Below are positions 45,655 to 54,584 of a stretch of 64,000 nt of DNA, piece by piece (the first letter of the stretch is position 1; each line of letters begins with the position of its first letter). Under the pieces are notes generated by a model that did not search any database, was not told where the DNA came from, and saw only the letters and a list, made by a program, of their open reading frames with translations. The position numbers and the translations under genes are program-made. The stretch covers positions 1,593,117 through 1,657,116 of the forward strand of contig NZ_QMHN01000001.1 in NCBI RefSeq assembly GCF_003313385.1. Reading direction: 5' to 3'. This DNA comes from Pedobacter chitinilyticus (GTDB lineage: Bacteria; Bacteroidota; Bacteroidia; Sphingobacteriales; Sphingobacteriaceae).

Positions 45655-46275
45655 ATGTTTGAGGCAATCATTTTGGGTATTGGGGCGGGTCTGATTTCAT
45701 CTTTTGTAACGGGACCTGTATTCTTTGCCATGATTAAAACCAGTATCGAAAGGGGCTTTAAAGCAGGCTTTTCTTTGGCTTCGGGTGTTATTGTTAGCGA
45801 CCTCATCTTAATTAGCATAGTCCTTTTTGGTTCTCAATTTTTCAAATATCAACAAGAATTTGATAAGTATGTGGGCATTATTGGCGGCATTTTTATTGTC
45901 GGCATAGGCATTTACTACCTCTTATCTAATGTAAAAATCAATTATACCGAAGGTGACAACATTAAAGTAAGTAAGCGGGGATATATTTTAAAAGGTTTTT
46001 TAATGTGCATCCTCACTCCTTCTACCTTGATGTTTTGGGTAATTGTAAGTGGCATCATCTCTGTAAAACTAAATAGTCTGCCTGAGAAAATACTCTGCTT
46101 TTTAATTGCCATGATGGTTCAACTCTCTGTAGATGGACTTAAGACCTATTATGCCAGCAAGCTTCGTTATCGGATTAAGGAAAATACCTTAAAGAAACTG
46201 AATAAGGTAGCGGGTGTGATCATTATTGGCTTCGCCATTTGGCTGATTGTAAAAACCTATTTGCAGTTTTATTAG
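45655..46275 (+). CDS. LysE/RhtB family amino-acid exporter
   Basis: 206 residues with about six membrane helices. The N-terminus LGIGAGLISSFVTGPVFFAM and IKTSIERGFKAGFSLASGVI match the LysE family pattern (GPVxxxxxxxxxxxGxxxGxxxxxG). Members export amino acids or related compounds across the inner membrane. The substrate is unknown. It is divergent from the MFS transporter and monocistronic. Confidence 0.85.
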   Translation: MFEAIILGIGAGLISSFVTGPVFFAMIKTSIERGFKAGFSLASGVIVSDLILISIVLFGSQFFKYQQEFDKYVGIIGGIFIVGIGIYYLLSNVKINYTEGDNIKVSKRGYILKGFLMCILTPSTLMFWVIVSGIISVKLNSLPEKILCFLIAMMVQLSVDGLKTYYASKLRYRIKENTLKKLNKVAGVIIIGFAIWLIVKTYLQFY

Positions 46276-46299
46276 CTGCTACCTTCCTATTATATTGAT

Positions 46300-46497
46300 A
46301 TCAACCTCTCCCTAGCCCTCTCCTTTAAAAGTAGAGGGAATTGATAGTGCTAGATTATGCTGTGTTACTAAGGGGATTGTTATTGCTTCTGCTAAGCGCT
46401 ATTCTCTCCCTCAAAGGGAGAACCGAAACGCAGCGAGCTCATTGATACCAAAATACAATAACATGCTTATCAATAGATGCCGAAGGCAGAGAGGGTC
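46300..46497. repeat. Dispersed repeat family A, inverted copy
   Basis: ACCTCTCCCTAGCCCTCTCC, CTCTCCCTCAAAGGGAGA, ACCGAAACGCAGCGAGCTCA, TTGATACCAAAATACAATAA and ATCAATAGATGCCG...CAGAGAGGGT follow in order. A lone GATTCCCG...CGGGAATGACG palindrome, the end piece of family B, follows at 46528-46553. Confidence 0.7.
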
Positions 46498-46622
46498 AAA
46501 TTCTAGTGCAAATTGCTAATACATCACGATTCCCGCTTATACGGGAATGACGCGCAAATGAAAGCAAGTACTTAACCAAACAACTTTCTTGTCTCATTGT
46601 TAAACTTGAAACAAGTATCATT

Positions 46623-46829
46623 ATGGAACCTTTTGAAATTAATTTAGTTGGACAGACACTGACCATACAACCTCGACTGAACGAAACTTATGATGTTTTT
46701 GATGGTAACGAAAAGCTGGGCGAAGTGCATTGTATTTCCGTAGATGGTGGTACTAGATGGACTTCGGAAGTATTAAATGATGATTATGCTGCTCAAATTG
46801 GCGAGTTAATTGATGAGCATCAGCTTTAA
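46623..46829 (+). CDS. Small hypothetical protein
   Basis: 68 residues, soluble and acidic, with beta-rich sequence (FEINLVGQTLTIQPR, YDVFDGNEKLGEVHCI). No family recognised. It has a normal ATG start and reads as a complete protein. Its last four bases overlap the convergent TonB-like gene. Confidence 0.65.
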   Translation: MEPFEINLVGQTLTIQPRLNETYDVFDGNEKLGEVHCISVDGGTRWTSEVLNDDYAAQIGELIDEHQL

Positions 46830-47305
46830 TTCTTTTTATTTCTATCTCCAAACAGTTTGTTCATAAACTCTTCTGTGATCCTTTCTATTCTACCTGTAAT
46901 TTCTCCTTCTTTGATGGTCACCAATACGTTGATAGAGACAAGTTCTTCTTTCTTACCTTTGGTTACTGCTGGTTTCCAACCCCTAAAATCGTTCAAAGCC
47001 ATTACAATTTTATCGGTTACAATGTGACCTTTGGTTTCGGTGTGGCTTAATACACAGCTTTGTCCCAAGGAATCAACCAATACTTGTACCATGATATTGC
47101 CTTGCAGGTTATTGACGTAGGCTTTTGAATTTACTTCCTTAAACATGGATGCAAATGCTGCGCTATCTGCTGTTACTTTGGTATCGCCACAATCAAGACA
47201 GAAACGTGCGGTATTGCAATCGGTGTATTTTTTAGGGAAGATATTTTGGGCAAAAGCACTTGAGAATATCGCCAATAGCGTTAGGAGTAAATAGATCTTT
47301 TTCAT
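46826..47305 (-). CDS. Exported protein with TonB C-terminal-like domain
   Basis: 159 residues. The signal peptide ends near residue 19 (SSAFA-Q). Residues about 65-140 (GNIMVQVLVDSLGQSCVLSH, DKIVMALNDFRGWKPAVTKG) have the beta-alpha-beta pattern of the TonB C-terminal domain, but there is no N-terminal membrane anchor or proline-rich stretch. It is therefore not a working TonB; such stand-alone domains are common in Bacteroidetes and of unknown role. Two cysteines near the N-terminus (DCNTARFCLDC) could form a disulfide or bind metal. Confidence 0.75.
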   Translation of the reverse strand: MKKIYLLLTLLAIFSSAFAQNIFPKKYTDCNTARFCLDCGDTKVTADSAAFASMFKEVNSKAYVNNLQGNIMVQVLVDSLGQSCVLSHTETKGHIVTDKIVMALNDFRGWKPAVTKGKKEELVSINVLVTIKEGEITGRIERITEEFMNKLFGDRNKKN

Positions 47306-47653
47306 GATTTAGGAGGATTCAAAGCTAAAAACGAAGATAGAAATAAATGTTGATTAACTATCTGAACATGAGTTTGGGATAAGGAAAGATTTAAAACAAA
47401 AAGAAATTCGATATTTATGCAAAACCATACATTTCTTGCTCCTATTTTTAGTTCTGTCGCTTCGCGGACAAACTTTTTTCCTGTAGCTGAAAAAAGTATG
47501 CAAAAAAAGCCACGGCTGCGCCTGATGCTATTAAAGTCATAAGTGAGGCAAAATACTGCTATCCGCATCAGCCAAGGCCAATTTTCAGGTGAACGGAAAA
47601 ATATTGCTTGGGCTAGAGTTAGTTCAAAAACCGTTCTTTAATCAGAACTCATG
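47306..47653. other. Gene-free stretch
   Basis: Holds a block around 47440-47530 (TTCTGTCGCTTCGCGGACAA, CTGTAGCTGAAAAAAGTATG) with composition unlike its surroundings. A frame over it on the minus strand has no family resemblance. No gene is called. Confidence 0.4.
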
Positions 47654-48673
47654 CTATTTCAGTTTCTTTCTTAATTTTCCTTTGAAGTTTTCGGATTTAA
47701 TTACCTCTCCTTCGTCGGTGACCATTACACAGCTGTAGGTTGGAAATTGACGGATTAAGGCCAAGCCTTTTTCTTTTCCCAAGACCATGATGGAGGTGCT
47801 AAAACCATTGGCCATTTCGGCACTTGGTCCTATGACGGTTACGCTGATTAAGCCTGTAGCGGGATAGCCCGTCACCGGATTGATGATGTGGGTATAACGT
47901 TTGCCATTAAACTCCACAAACTTTTCATAGCTACCAGAGGTGGTTACGGCATCTCTTTTTAACGGAATAATGGCAATAGACTTCTCCTCATCAAAGGGAT
48001 TGGTGATCCCAACATTCCAAGGTTTACCGTTGGGCTTGGTTCCCCAGGTGGTCATGTCACCAGAGGCGTTTACGATTCCTGCTTTTACGCCTTTGGCTTC
48101 CATCAGTTCGCGTCCTTTATCCGCTGCATAACCTTTTCCCGTAGCACCGAAACCAATTTTCATTCCTTCTAATTTCAAAAAAATGGTGCAGGCAGCACTG
48201 TCCAATATGATATTTCGATAGCCTACTTTAGCGACGGATTTTTTGATGTCGGCTTCGCTGGGCATTGCTTTCATTGAACCATCGAAGTACCAGATTTTAT
48301 CCATGGCGGCATAACTAACGTCGAAAGCACCCTGTGTGATGGCAGAAAAATATAGTGAACGTTTGGTCAAATCAAATACTTCACGGTCTACCTTTACGGC
48401 TTTGATGCCAGCGTTACGGTTTACTTCGGAGATTTGAGAACTTGCTTTCCAATCGGAAATAAGGTCTTCAATACGGGTCATTTCTGCAATGACTTCATCG
48501 ATGTGTTGATCGGCAGTTTTTGGGTCGGCAGCAACGATGCTGATATCGAAACGGCTGCCCATGAGGGTTACAGCACGTTCTTTTAATACTTGTGCGTGGG
48601 TGTAGAGAGTGAAGAGGAAGAGAAAGGTGAAAAGTAAGGGGGATTGTTTGGTCATGCGAAATTGTGGAACCAT
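47654..48673 (-). CDS. apbE: FAD:protein FMN transferase
   Basis: 339 residues. An ATG at 48655 would give the signal peptide MTKQSPLLFTFLFLFTLYTHAQ directly; the ATG at 48673 adds six residues. Family blocks include LMGSRFDISIVAAD, KIGFGATGKGYAADKGRELM, VNASGDMTTWG and HIINPVTGYPA. ApbE attaches FMN covalently to Thr or Ser of exported proteins, using FAD, in the periplasm. Its position after the PepSY reductase and DUF2271 genes points to the DUF2271 protein as a substrate. It is separated by 167 bp from the gene before it but transcribed in the same direction. Confidence 0.93.
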   Translation of the reverse strand: MVPQFRMTKQSPLLFTFLFLFTLYTHAQVLKERAVTLMGSRFDISIVAADPKTADQHIDEVIAEMTRIEDLISDWKASSQISEVNRNAGIKAVKVDREVFDLTKRSLYFSAITQGAFDVSYAAMDKIWYFDGSMKAMPSEADIKKSVAKVGYRNIILDSAACTIFLKLEGMKIGFGATGKGYAADKGRELMEAKGVKAGIVNASGDMTTWGTKPNGKPWNVGITNPFDEEKSIAIIPLKRDAVTTSGSYEKFVEFNGKRYTHIINPVTGYPATGLISVTVIGPSAEMANGFSTSIMVLGKEKGLALIRQFPTYSCVMVTDEGEVIKSENFKGKLRKKLK

Positions 48674-48840
48674 TTATTGAAGTGATGTAATGTCGACATA
48701 TTCAAATTAAAACTAATAAAATAAACGAATGATGAAACAATCATTTAAAACTATGCATAGTCCAAAGATTTAACTTCGTTTAGCTTGCGGTTCTCGGCTT
48801 CGTTGCTCTCCGCTCGAAATGACGGCAGTAGTGCATATGC

Positions 48841-51036
48841 TTAATAACAATCGGTGAGTAACTGTCCATTCTTTTTATAATACGCTAAATCATTTCCATT
48901 TATTTTCATGCAAATTTCATCGATTACTTTTTCGACATCTTGCTGCATTTGTAGGGAACCACAAATCATTACTACACCGCCATTGTTTAATAAAAGTGCT
49001 AAATAGGAAGCATCATTCCGAATTAAATCCATCACATAGCAGTGGTTTTGTTCTCTTGAAAAGGCAAATTGATAGGTTTTTAGCTTATGGTTTTGTATTT
49101 GCTGATCCAAAAATGCTTTGTGCTGCTTAATGATGTCTGTTTCTTTACGGAAACCTACATATAAATGATTGTCCGCATTTTTATTACTTTGAGTGATCAT
49201 TCCCAGAAAAGGTGCAATGCCCGTTCCATTGGCAATCATGGCCAAGGGTTTGTTTTTCGGCTGATGGAAAGATTCGTTTGTCACCATACGGGCCCTGAAG
49301 GTATCCCCTACTTTCAAATCGTTCAAATAACTGGAGCCTAGACCTGATGGATGGAGTTTCACTACCAGTTGCACATTTCCTTGGCACTTGGCTACCGAGT
49401 ATAATCGCTCCCTATTGTCATCTGCTGGATAGATGGCCAATAAATCGCCCGAAGTAAATTTAGTTCGTGTTGGGGTTCTAATGGTAAGGGTAAACGTTTG
49501 CTCTGCTTCAGAAACTTCTGTGCGGTCCAAGACCATCATTTTATGTAGGCCTTTGGGTTTCTTTGCATACAATGCTGGTGTAGTAGCCAGCTCAACGGCT
49601 ACCTTTTCGCTCCATGTTTTTACCCATTGTACAAACTGAATGGCTGATTTATCATCAATGGTATGCAGTTTTATTAGTTGTTTAGCCCAAGCTTGTTCGG
49701 CTAGTTTTTGATCTATCTGTTTAGCGAACTCGCAGAAATCGGGATAGGAATGTGAACCAAATCCTATTACAGAGAAATTAACTTCCTCTTTCTGAGGAAA
49801 TTTATCGATCAGTTGCCAAACTTTATTGGCATTTGAAGGTGGATCGCCCAAACCATAGGTAGAGGTAAATACCAACAAGTGCTTTGCTTTTGGAAAAACC
49901 TGGTACTGGTTTAATTGTGCCAAGTAGGAAACTTTTCCTTGGGCTATCAACTGCTCGTGGATGGCATTGGCGAAACGTAAAGTACTTCCGTTTTCTGTTC
50001 CCACTAGCAAAATAAACTCTGCGTCGTTGGTTTTATGTTTGTTCTTGATTTTGGTTGCCCTACGTTTTAAGGTGATGGCAAAGCCTGAATAGATGAAGAA
50101 CAGGATATTGAGACAAGCTATTCCTAAAATAACCGCCCAAATGATGTTGGTACGTCCCGTATGCAGGTCGAGGCTTAAGTTTTCCAATACCAAAGTGGTC
50201 GGATACTTCACTTCGCTTAGCACGTTCCCACTAAACTGGTCAACAATGAGTTCTGTGTCGCTTAGTTTTAAGTTGTAGTATTCCTCAGGGTCTTCTGCGA
50301 AGGGGAATTCTATCTTTTTAACGTCTGCTAGTTTGGTATTTTTAAATAGCTCAAATTCCTCGATCTTTTGTTGAATAGGGTCTTGGGTTGGGGCTACAAT
50401 TTCTTTATGTTCGGCTTTGTGTTCTGGAAAAAGCTGAAACCTTGCCATACATAAATAGGTTCCTGTTAAAGCTATGACCAAAACTGGGATCAAAATCAAC
50501 CTACCTGTAATGATATGGTAATATTGTGCAAAATATTCTTTGACTACTTTGGTAAAAAACTTGGCTAAACTGCGCTGTCTTTGAATGATTAAGGCCATCC
50601 CTGAAATGGCAATTAGCAATAGCAAGAAAGAAACAATGCCTACAATGAGCCTCCCAGTTTCCTTTAAAAACATGGAGCGGTGTAGTGCGGTAGTCCATTC
50701 CACAAAAGCACTTTTGTCGATGGGCTTTCCCAAAATTTTACCCGTGGCTGGATCTACATAGGCATCTACTTCGTTTCCTTCTTCATCAAATCCTTTTAAG
50801 CGGACAAAACCATTATGATCTATATCAAGCTCGCTAATTTCGGAGAAGTTTTTCTTTAATACGGGAACGGTTTGCGCCACGGTAATTTCGTTGAAATTAG
50901 CAGCACGGTAGGAAGGCATTTTTTCTTGGATCGCATCTATAGCAAGTATGGCACCGGTAACCGATGCCATAACTAGAAAAAGCGATGAAATTAATGCCAA
51001 TGCCAAATGGGCGTAGCGCCAAATGGATAGGGTCAT
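48841..51036 (-). CDS. PepSY-TM / flavodoxin / FAD-NAD(P)H reductase fusion
   Basis: 731 residues. The membrane part has helices at about 7-33, 129-151, 178-196 and 299-320, with PepSY segments between them (DPATGKILG, 96-104) and His119, His174 and His292 at PepSY-TM positions that could ligate heme. Cytosolic domains follow: flavodoxin (about 340-480, TENGST at 347-352, STYGLGDPP) and a ferredoxin-reductase-like module (about 500-731, RLYSVA at 544-549 for FAD, GTGIAP at 604-609 for NAD(P)H). It should take electrons from NAD(P)H through FAD and FMN to the membrane part and outward. It starts 9 nt after the DUF2271 gene. Confidence 0.92.
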   Translation of the reverse strand: MTLSIWRYAHLALALISSLFLVMASVTGAILAIDAIQEKMPSYRAANFNEITVAQTVPVLKKNFSEISELDIDHNGFVRLKGFDEEGNEVDAYVDPATGKILGKPIDKSAFVEWTTALHRSMFLKETGRLIVGIVSFLLLLIAISGMALIIQRQRSLAKFFTKVVKEYFAQYYHIITGRLILIPVLVIALTGTYLCMARFQLFPEHKAEHKEIVAPTQDPIQQKIEEFELFKNTKLADVKKIEFPFAEDPEEYYNLKLSDTELIVDQFSGNVLSEVKYPTTLVLENLSLDLHTGRTNIIWAVILGIACLNILFFIYSGFAITLKRRATKIKNKHKTNDAEFILLVGTENGSTLRFANAIHEQLIAQGKVSYLAQLNQYQVFPKAKHLLVFTSTYGLGDPPSNANKVWQLIDKFPQKEEVNFSVIGFGSHSYPDFCEFAKQIDQKLAEQAWAKQLIKLHTIDDKSAIQFVQWVKTWSEKVAVELATTPALYAKKPKGLHKMMVLDRTEVSEAEQTFTLTIRTPTRTKFTSGDLLAIYPADDNRERLYSVAKCQGNVQLVVKLHPSGLGSSYLNDLKVGDTFRARMVTNESFHQPKNKPLAMIANGTGIAPFLGMITQSNKNADNHLYVGFRKETDIIKQHKAFLDQQIQNHKLKTYQFAFSREQNHCYVMDLIRNDASYLALLLNNGGVVMICGSLQMQQDVEKVIDEICMKINGNDLAYYKKNGQLLTDCY

Positions 51037-51045
51037 TTTTTTTAT

Positions 51046-51528
51046 TTACGGTTGAACTTTGCTAAATCTAATGTATTTGATGTATCCTTTTCCATCGGCT
51101 TTGCCTGCTAACGCTTCTGTGGTTAAAGGAATTTCTACATCTGATAGGTGATATTTTTGGTCTTCTACAGACGATTCGAATCGTAGTTTGTAACCTTTGT
51201 TCACTACGGCATCATCAATGTCTAAATTTACCATGGTTCTATCGCCACCACCGATAGAAGCGCCTGTTTTGGCATCCAACTTTTGAGTTTTGGAGAAGAA
51301 CTTGAACCACTCTTTAAATCCGTTATACCATTTTTTGTCCTTGCCCATCATGTACAAGGTTTTTTCATAATCTCCTTTTGGATTGATTAAGGATACCACA
51401 ATGTATGCGCCTTCACCAGTATAGGCATTCATTTGCAGCATACATTTATATTTTGAAGTTTGTGCCATGGCTTGTGAAGAGAAGCTCAACAATAAACCTA
51501 GGACAGCTATTTTAAGAAAAGATTTCAT
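51046..51528 (-). CDS. DUF2271 exported protein, candidate flavinylated electron carrier
   Basis: 160 residues. The signal peptide ends near residue 22 (QAMA-Q). The rest is a beta-rich DUF2271 domain. The segment DAKTGASIGGG at 85-95 fits the ApbE flavinylation pattern (Asp-x-x-Thr/Ser-Gly-Ala-Ser/Thr), which would place covalent FMN on Ser91. With a PepSY reductase 9 nt downstream and apbE in the same operon, a role as a periplasmic FMN electron carrier is likely. The motif is seen; the modification is inference. Confidence 0.85.
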   Translation of the reverse strand: MKSFLKIAVLGLLLSFSSQAMAQTSKYKCMLQMNAYTGEGAYIVVSLINPKGDYEKTLYMMGKDKKWYNGFKEWFKFFSKTQKLDAKTGASIGGGDRTMVNLDIDDAVVNKGYKLRFESSVEDQKYHLSDVEIPLTTEALAGKADGKGYIKYIRFSKVQP

Positions 51529-51558
51529 TTATATATCTATTGTTTTAGTAGTGAGATG

Positions 51559-53055
51559 TTAGTTTTTAAGGAAGCTTACTGAAACGTTCTTTTTAGACAG
51601 GAATTCATTTTCTGAAGCCAGGTCATAAGCTGTTTCGTCGAATTCTGTTTTTAAGCTTTTATCAGCACCTGAAGCGATCAAATATTTAAGAATTTCATCG
51701 TCTTTTGAAATTAAAGCAGCTCTGTGCAATACGGTTAAACCTTCTTTGTTTTTGGCATTGATATCGATTTTTAAGGCTGCCAATTTCTTCAACAAACCTA
51801 AATCAGCTTTTGCGATTGCGATGTGATACAAAGTGCTGCCGTCTTTTTGAGCACCTTCCACGTTTAATCCTTTTGATTTCAACAAGGTTAGTTTCTCGGT
51901 AAGTTCATCTTTAGCATTGGCACCACCTTGAGGACCTGCTGGACGGTAATTCTGTACGGCAAAGTAAGCCAAGTTATGTCCCGCTTGATCTTCGATTTTT
52001 ACGTTAGCGCCTTTACTCAACAAGAAAGCAGCTATTTCAGGTGAACCAGTAGCTATTGCTGCCGTTAAAGCAGATTCGCCTCTTTCGTTTACGGCATTGA
52101 TGTTTTTAACTTTTGGTGCCAATAATTCCACCACCGCTAAGTTTTTACCCGCAGCAGCATTCATGAAAGGTGTTACTCCTTCTCCGTCAGCTTTATTTAC
52201 ATCTACTCCTTTTGCCAAGAAATAATTGATGATTTCTTCTTGGTTTGGTTTGCGGACAATGCTGTGTAGTACATTGCCGCTTTTGTTTGCAAAGTTTGGA
52301 TTTAGTTTAAGGTCTTCTACCAAGTATTTGTAGGCCTCTATAGGTGCCGCCGTACCGCGTCCACCTTGCGACATGAAAATTAAAGCCGCATTAGTTGCCT
52401 TTACTCCTTTGCTCAATAGGTTTTTCAATACTTCAACGTTACCGCTTTTGGCAGCATAGTCAAATGCAGTAGCACCTTCGCTATCCACATCTTTTAAAGA
52501 AAGTCCTTTGGAGGTTAGGTAATTGGCGATGGCTAAATCATTATCGTTAGCAATGCCTAATAACAATAGGTTTGCGCCATTTCTGTATTTCTTTTTAAGA
52601 TCGATACCGCCTTTTACAAAAGCATCATAAACGGCTACATTCTTCTGTCCACCTGATACGGCAAAAACTATCGGCTCGCTTCCGTGACTATCTGGTGTTT
52701 GGATGTCTGAACCTTTAGCAATTAAGTATTCCACCAACTCTGCATTGCCTCTTAGTGCTGCCCAGTGTAAATAGATACGGCTATCGTGTGTAATTTTACC
52801 TACGCCGTTACCTGGCTGCTCTATCAAAAACTTGATGGTTTCGGTAGGTGCATTGTTATTGATAGCCATGGTAGTAGCATCAAAAGCTCTTGGATCTAAT
52901 GCTGTAGGATTGTTTCCCTTGGCTATTTCGGCTTTTACGGCTTCTACCGTAGGGTTTTGTTTCCAAAAATCAGCTTGTAATAATGTATTTTTATTTTGTG
53001 CCTTTGCTGAGCTAAATCCAAGAACAAGTGCGGCAGCGAGTATTACTTTCTTCAT
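51559..53055 (-). CDS. Exported ankyrin-repeat protein
   Basis: 498 residues. The signal peptide ends near residue 19 (SSAKA-Q). About twelve ankyrin repeats follow, for example DSRIYLHWAALRGNAELVEY, GVTPFMNAAAGKNLAVVELL, GESALTAAIATGSPEIAAFL and GLTVLHRAALISKDDEILKY. It has no catalytic motif and probably acts as a periplasmic binding scaffold. It is first in the operon, 30 nt ahead of the DUF2271 gene. Confidence 0.88.
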   Translation of the reverse strand: MKKVILAAALVLGFSSAKAQNKNTLLQADFWKQNPTVEAVKAEIAKGNNPTALDPRAFDATTMAINNNAPTETIKFLIEQPGNGVGKITHDSRIYLHWAALRGNAELVEYLIAKGSDIQTPDSHGSEPIVFAVSGGQKNVAVYDAFVKGGIDLKKKYRNGANLLLLGIANDNDLAIANYLTSKGLSLKDVDSEGATAFDYAAKSGNVEVLKNLLSKGVKATNAALIFMSQGGRGTAAPIEAYKYLVEDLKLNPNFANKSGNVLHSIVRKPNQEEIINYFLAKGVDVNKADGEGVTPFMNAAAGKNLAVVELLAPKVKNINAVNERGESALTAAIATGSPEIAAFLLSKGANVKIEDQAGHNLAYFAVQNYRPAGPQGGANAKDELTEKLTLLKSKGLNVEGAQKDGSTLYHIAIAKADLGLLKKLAALKIDINAKNKEGLTVLHRAALISKDDEILKYLIASGADKSLKTEFDETAYDLASENEFLSKKNVSVSFLKN

Positions 53056-53347
53056 TTCTATTTAAACATAAGGTTATGAATTCGCTTGCGAAATTACTTA
53101 TTTAGACTAAATCCACATAATAAACTTCATGCTTTTTTTCGCTTTACGTCATTATTTCTATCTATTGCGTAAACAAGCATTAAAAAAACCAATAAAATTC
53201 TACTCAACTATGGAGGCTCTTGGTGTTTTTTAAGCTGATTAAAATACGTCTGTTGCTTTTTTTGGTTTTATTTGTCCTTCGCCTCGCCGTGCAAATATTT
53301 GAAAAATAGCTGCTTGTATTTTTTTTAAGTTTTTAGCAGAAAAATAT
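53056..53347. other. Gene-free stretch between the ankyrin operon and tRNA-His
   Basis: AT-rich; should hold the promoter of the leftward operon. No clear TAnnTTTG element or operator was identified. Confidence 0.5.
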
Positions 53348-53377
53348 TTGTTTGGAATGTATAAAGTTGTACTTTTG
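53348..53377 (+). promoter_or_regulatory. tRNA-His promoter
   Basis: TTG (53348-53350), 19 bp, then TACTTTTG (53370-53377): an exact match to the Bacteroidetes housekeeping promoter, 19 bp before the tRNA. Confidence 0.75.
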
Positions 53378-53396
53378 TCACACTCAAAAAAACACG

Positions 53397-53470
53397 GTGG
53401 ATGTAGCTCAGTCGGTTAGAGCATCGGTTTGTGGTGCCGAGGGTCGTGGGTTCGAGCCCCATCTTCCACC
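53397..53470 (+). tRNA. tRNA-His (anticodon GTG)
   Basis: 74 nt. Acceptor GTGGATG pairs with CTTCCAC, with one T/T mismatch at position 6:67. D arm GCTCAGTCGGTTAGAGC, anticodon stem TCGGT/GCCGA with loop TTGTGGT (anticodon GTG), T arm GTGGG-TTCGAGC-CCCAT. A G at 53396 provides the extra -1 residue typical of tRNA-His, and the discriminator is C. CCA is not encoded. It is followed by a strong terminator. Confidence 0.95.
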
Positions 53471-53471
53471 C

Positions 53472-53514
53472 CGAGTTTTGAAAGCAGTTCTGAAAAGAGC
53501 TGCTTTTTTTGTTT
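53472..53514 (+). repeat. 43-bp direct repeat, left copy (att-like)
   Basis: Starts 2 bp after the tRNA-His 3' end, covers its terminator, and matches 61083-61125 in 42 of 43 positions. Confidence 0.8.
53481..53513 (+). terminator. tRNA-His terminator
   Basis: AAAGCAGTTCT, a GAAA loop and AGAGCTGCTTT, then a long T-run. A 42-of-43-base copy of 53472-53514 recurs at 61083-61125. Confidence 0.9.
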
Positions 53515-53684
53515 TTACCTACTGGCGTCATTTCGAACGTAGCGTAGCGAGGAGAAAGCTATGTTGGTTTTGTTTATCCAAGAAATTGGTTCGATGTTTT
53601 GATTTCAAAAATCCAATTTTTTCAAAAATGTATTTATCGATCTACAGATGGGTAGAATTCCTTGTTGTTTGGAGCAGTCCGCAC

Positions 53685-54521
53685 TTAAAGGTTATCGGCT
53701 TCTTTATTGTCCTTTTTCAAAAATGCCACGTTTGTTGCTTTGTAATTTAGGGCAGTAGTAGTACCAACTGTCACATCAATGGTAACGCCAGTAATTTTAG
53801 AGGCCAATGATGAAGCGAGAAATACGCCAGTATTTGCAATATCTGCCATCATCGGCATTTGCTTCAACATGGTATCATTTGCCATCTTGTCGATGAATTC
53901 TTTTACTTCATCACCCCCTGCTGCTATAGCTTCCTTAAAAGGTCTTGAGTCTGGCGAACCACCCGAGCGAATGTTGACAACCCTTACACCCGATGACCCA
54001 ACTTCAGCTGCAAGGTTCCGAGAAAAGCCTTCTATTGCATTGCAAGCAGGTCCAAATCCGCCTACATTTGCATAACCAATGCCTCCAGGGGTGGCTGTGA
54101 GTGATAAGATTACACCAGAGTTTTGTTGAGACATGTATCTCGCTGCTGCAGTGCCAGTTAAAAACTGCGTTTTCATTGCGATGTTGATTGGCTGCTGAAA
54201 ATCTTCAACAGTCATCTCAATTAAAGGAATATCCTGAACATCCTTTATCCCTATTGCATTGAAGGAAATGTCGATGCTTCCTACTTTATCTATTACACTT
54301 TTAAGAAATGTTTCAATAGCATCCTGATCTAATGCGTCTACTGCTGCTGCCTCCGCCTTTCCACCATTCCTGATTATTTCATCAGCAACTTTTTGAGCAG
54401 TTTCCAACCTGTAATGGGTGACAAAAACATTTGCCCCTGCTTCTGCGAAAGCCTTTGCAAATGCACCACCGATAGATGCACTGGCACCATAAATAACTGC
54501 ATTCTTATCTTTAAGTATCAT
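53685..54521 (-). CDS. Atypical short-chain dehydrogenase/reductase lacking the YxxxK pair
   Basis: 278 residues. The nucleotide-binding GASASIGG (12-19) and NAIG (88-91, in place of NNAG) are present. The serine at about 140 (LSLTATPGG) is kept, but the usual Tyr-x-x-x-Lys is Gly157-Pro-Ala-Cys-Asn161, so the standard catalytic pair is missing. The C-terminal TGVTIDVTVGTTTAL is normal. It could bind NAD(P) without classical reduction or use other residues. It lies inside the segment flanked by the 43-bp repeats and is followed by a remnant-like region on its 5' side. Confidence 0.85.
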   Translation of the reverse strand: MILKDKNAVIYGASASIGGAFAKAFAEAGANVFVTHYRLETAQKVADEIIRNGGKAEAAAVDALDQDAIETFLKSVIDKVGSIDISFNAIGIKDVQDIPLIEMTVEDFQQPINIAMKTQFLTGTAAARYMSQQNSGVILSLTATPGGIGYANVGGFGPACNAIEGFSRNLAAEVGSSGVRVVNIRSGGSPDSRPFKEAIAAGGDEVKEFIDKMANDTMLKQMPMMADIANTGVFLASSLASKITGVTIDVTVGTTTALNYKATNVAFLKKDNKEADNL

Positions 54522-54584
54522 GATATCGCTTTTTAATCAAACATAATAACTATTGTAATTTTATGATGGGTGCTTTAGCGACTT

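Noticed and set aside
47302..47568. 88-residue reading frame on the minus strand
   Set aside because: No signal, domain or family resemblance; it covers a noncoding block with unusual composition.
53352..53750. 132-residue reading frame over tRNA-His
   Set aside because: It overlaps the tRNA, its promoter and terminator; its sequence has no protein-like features.
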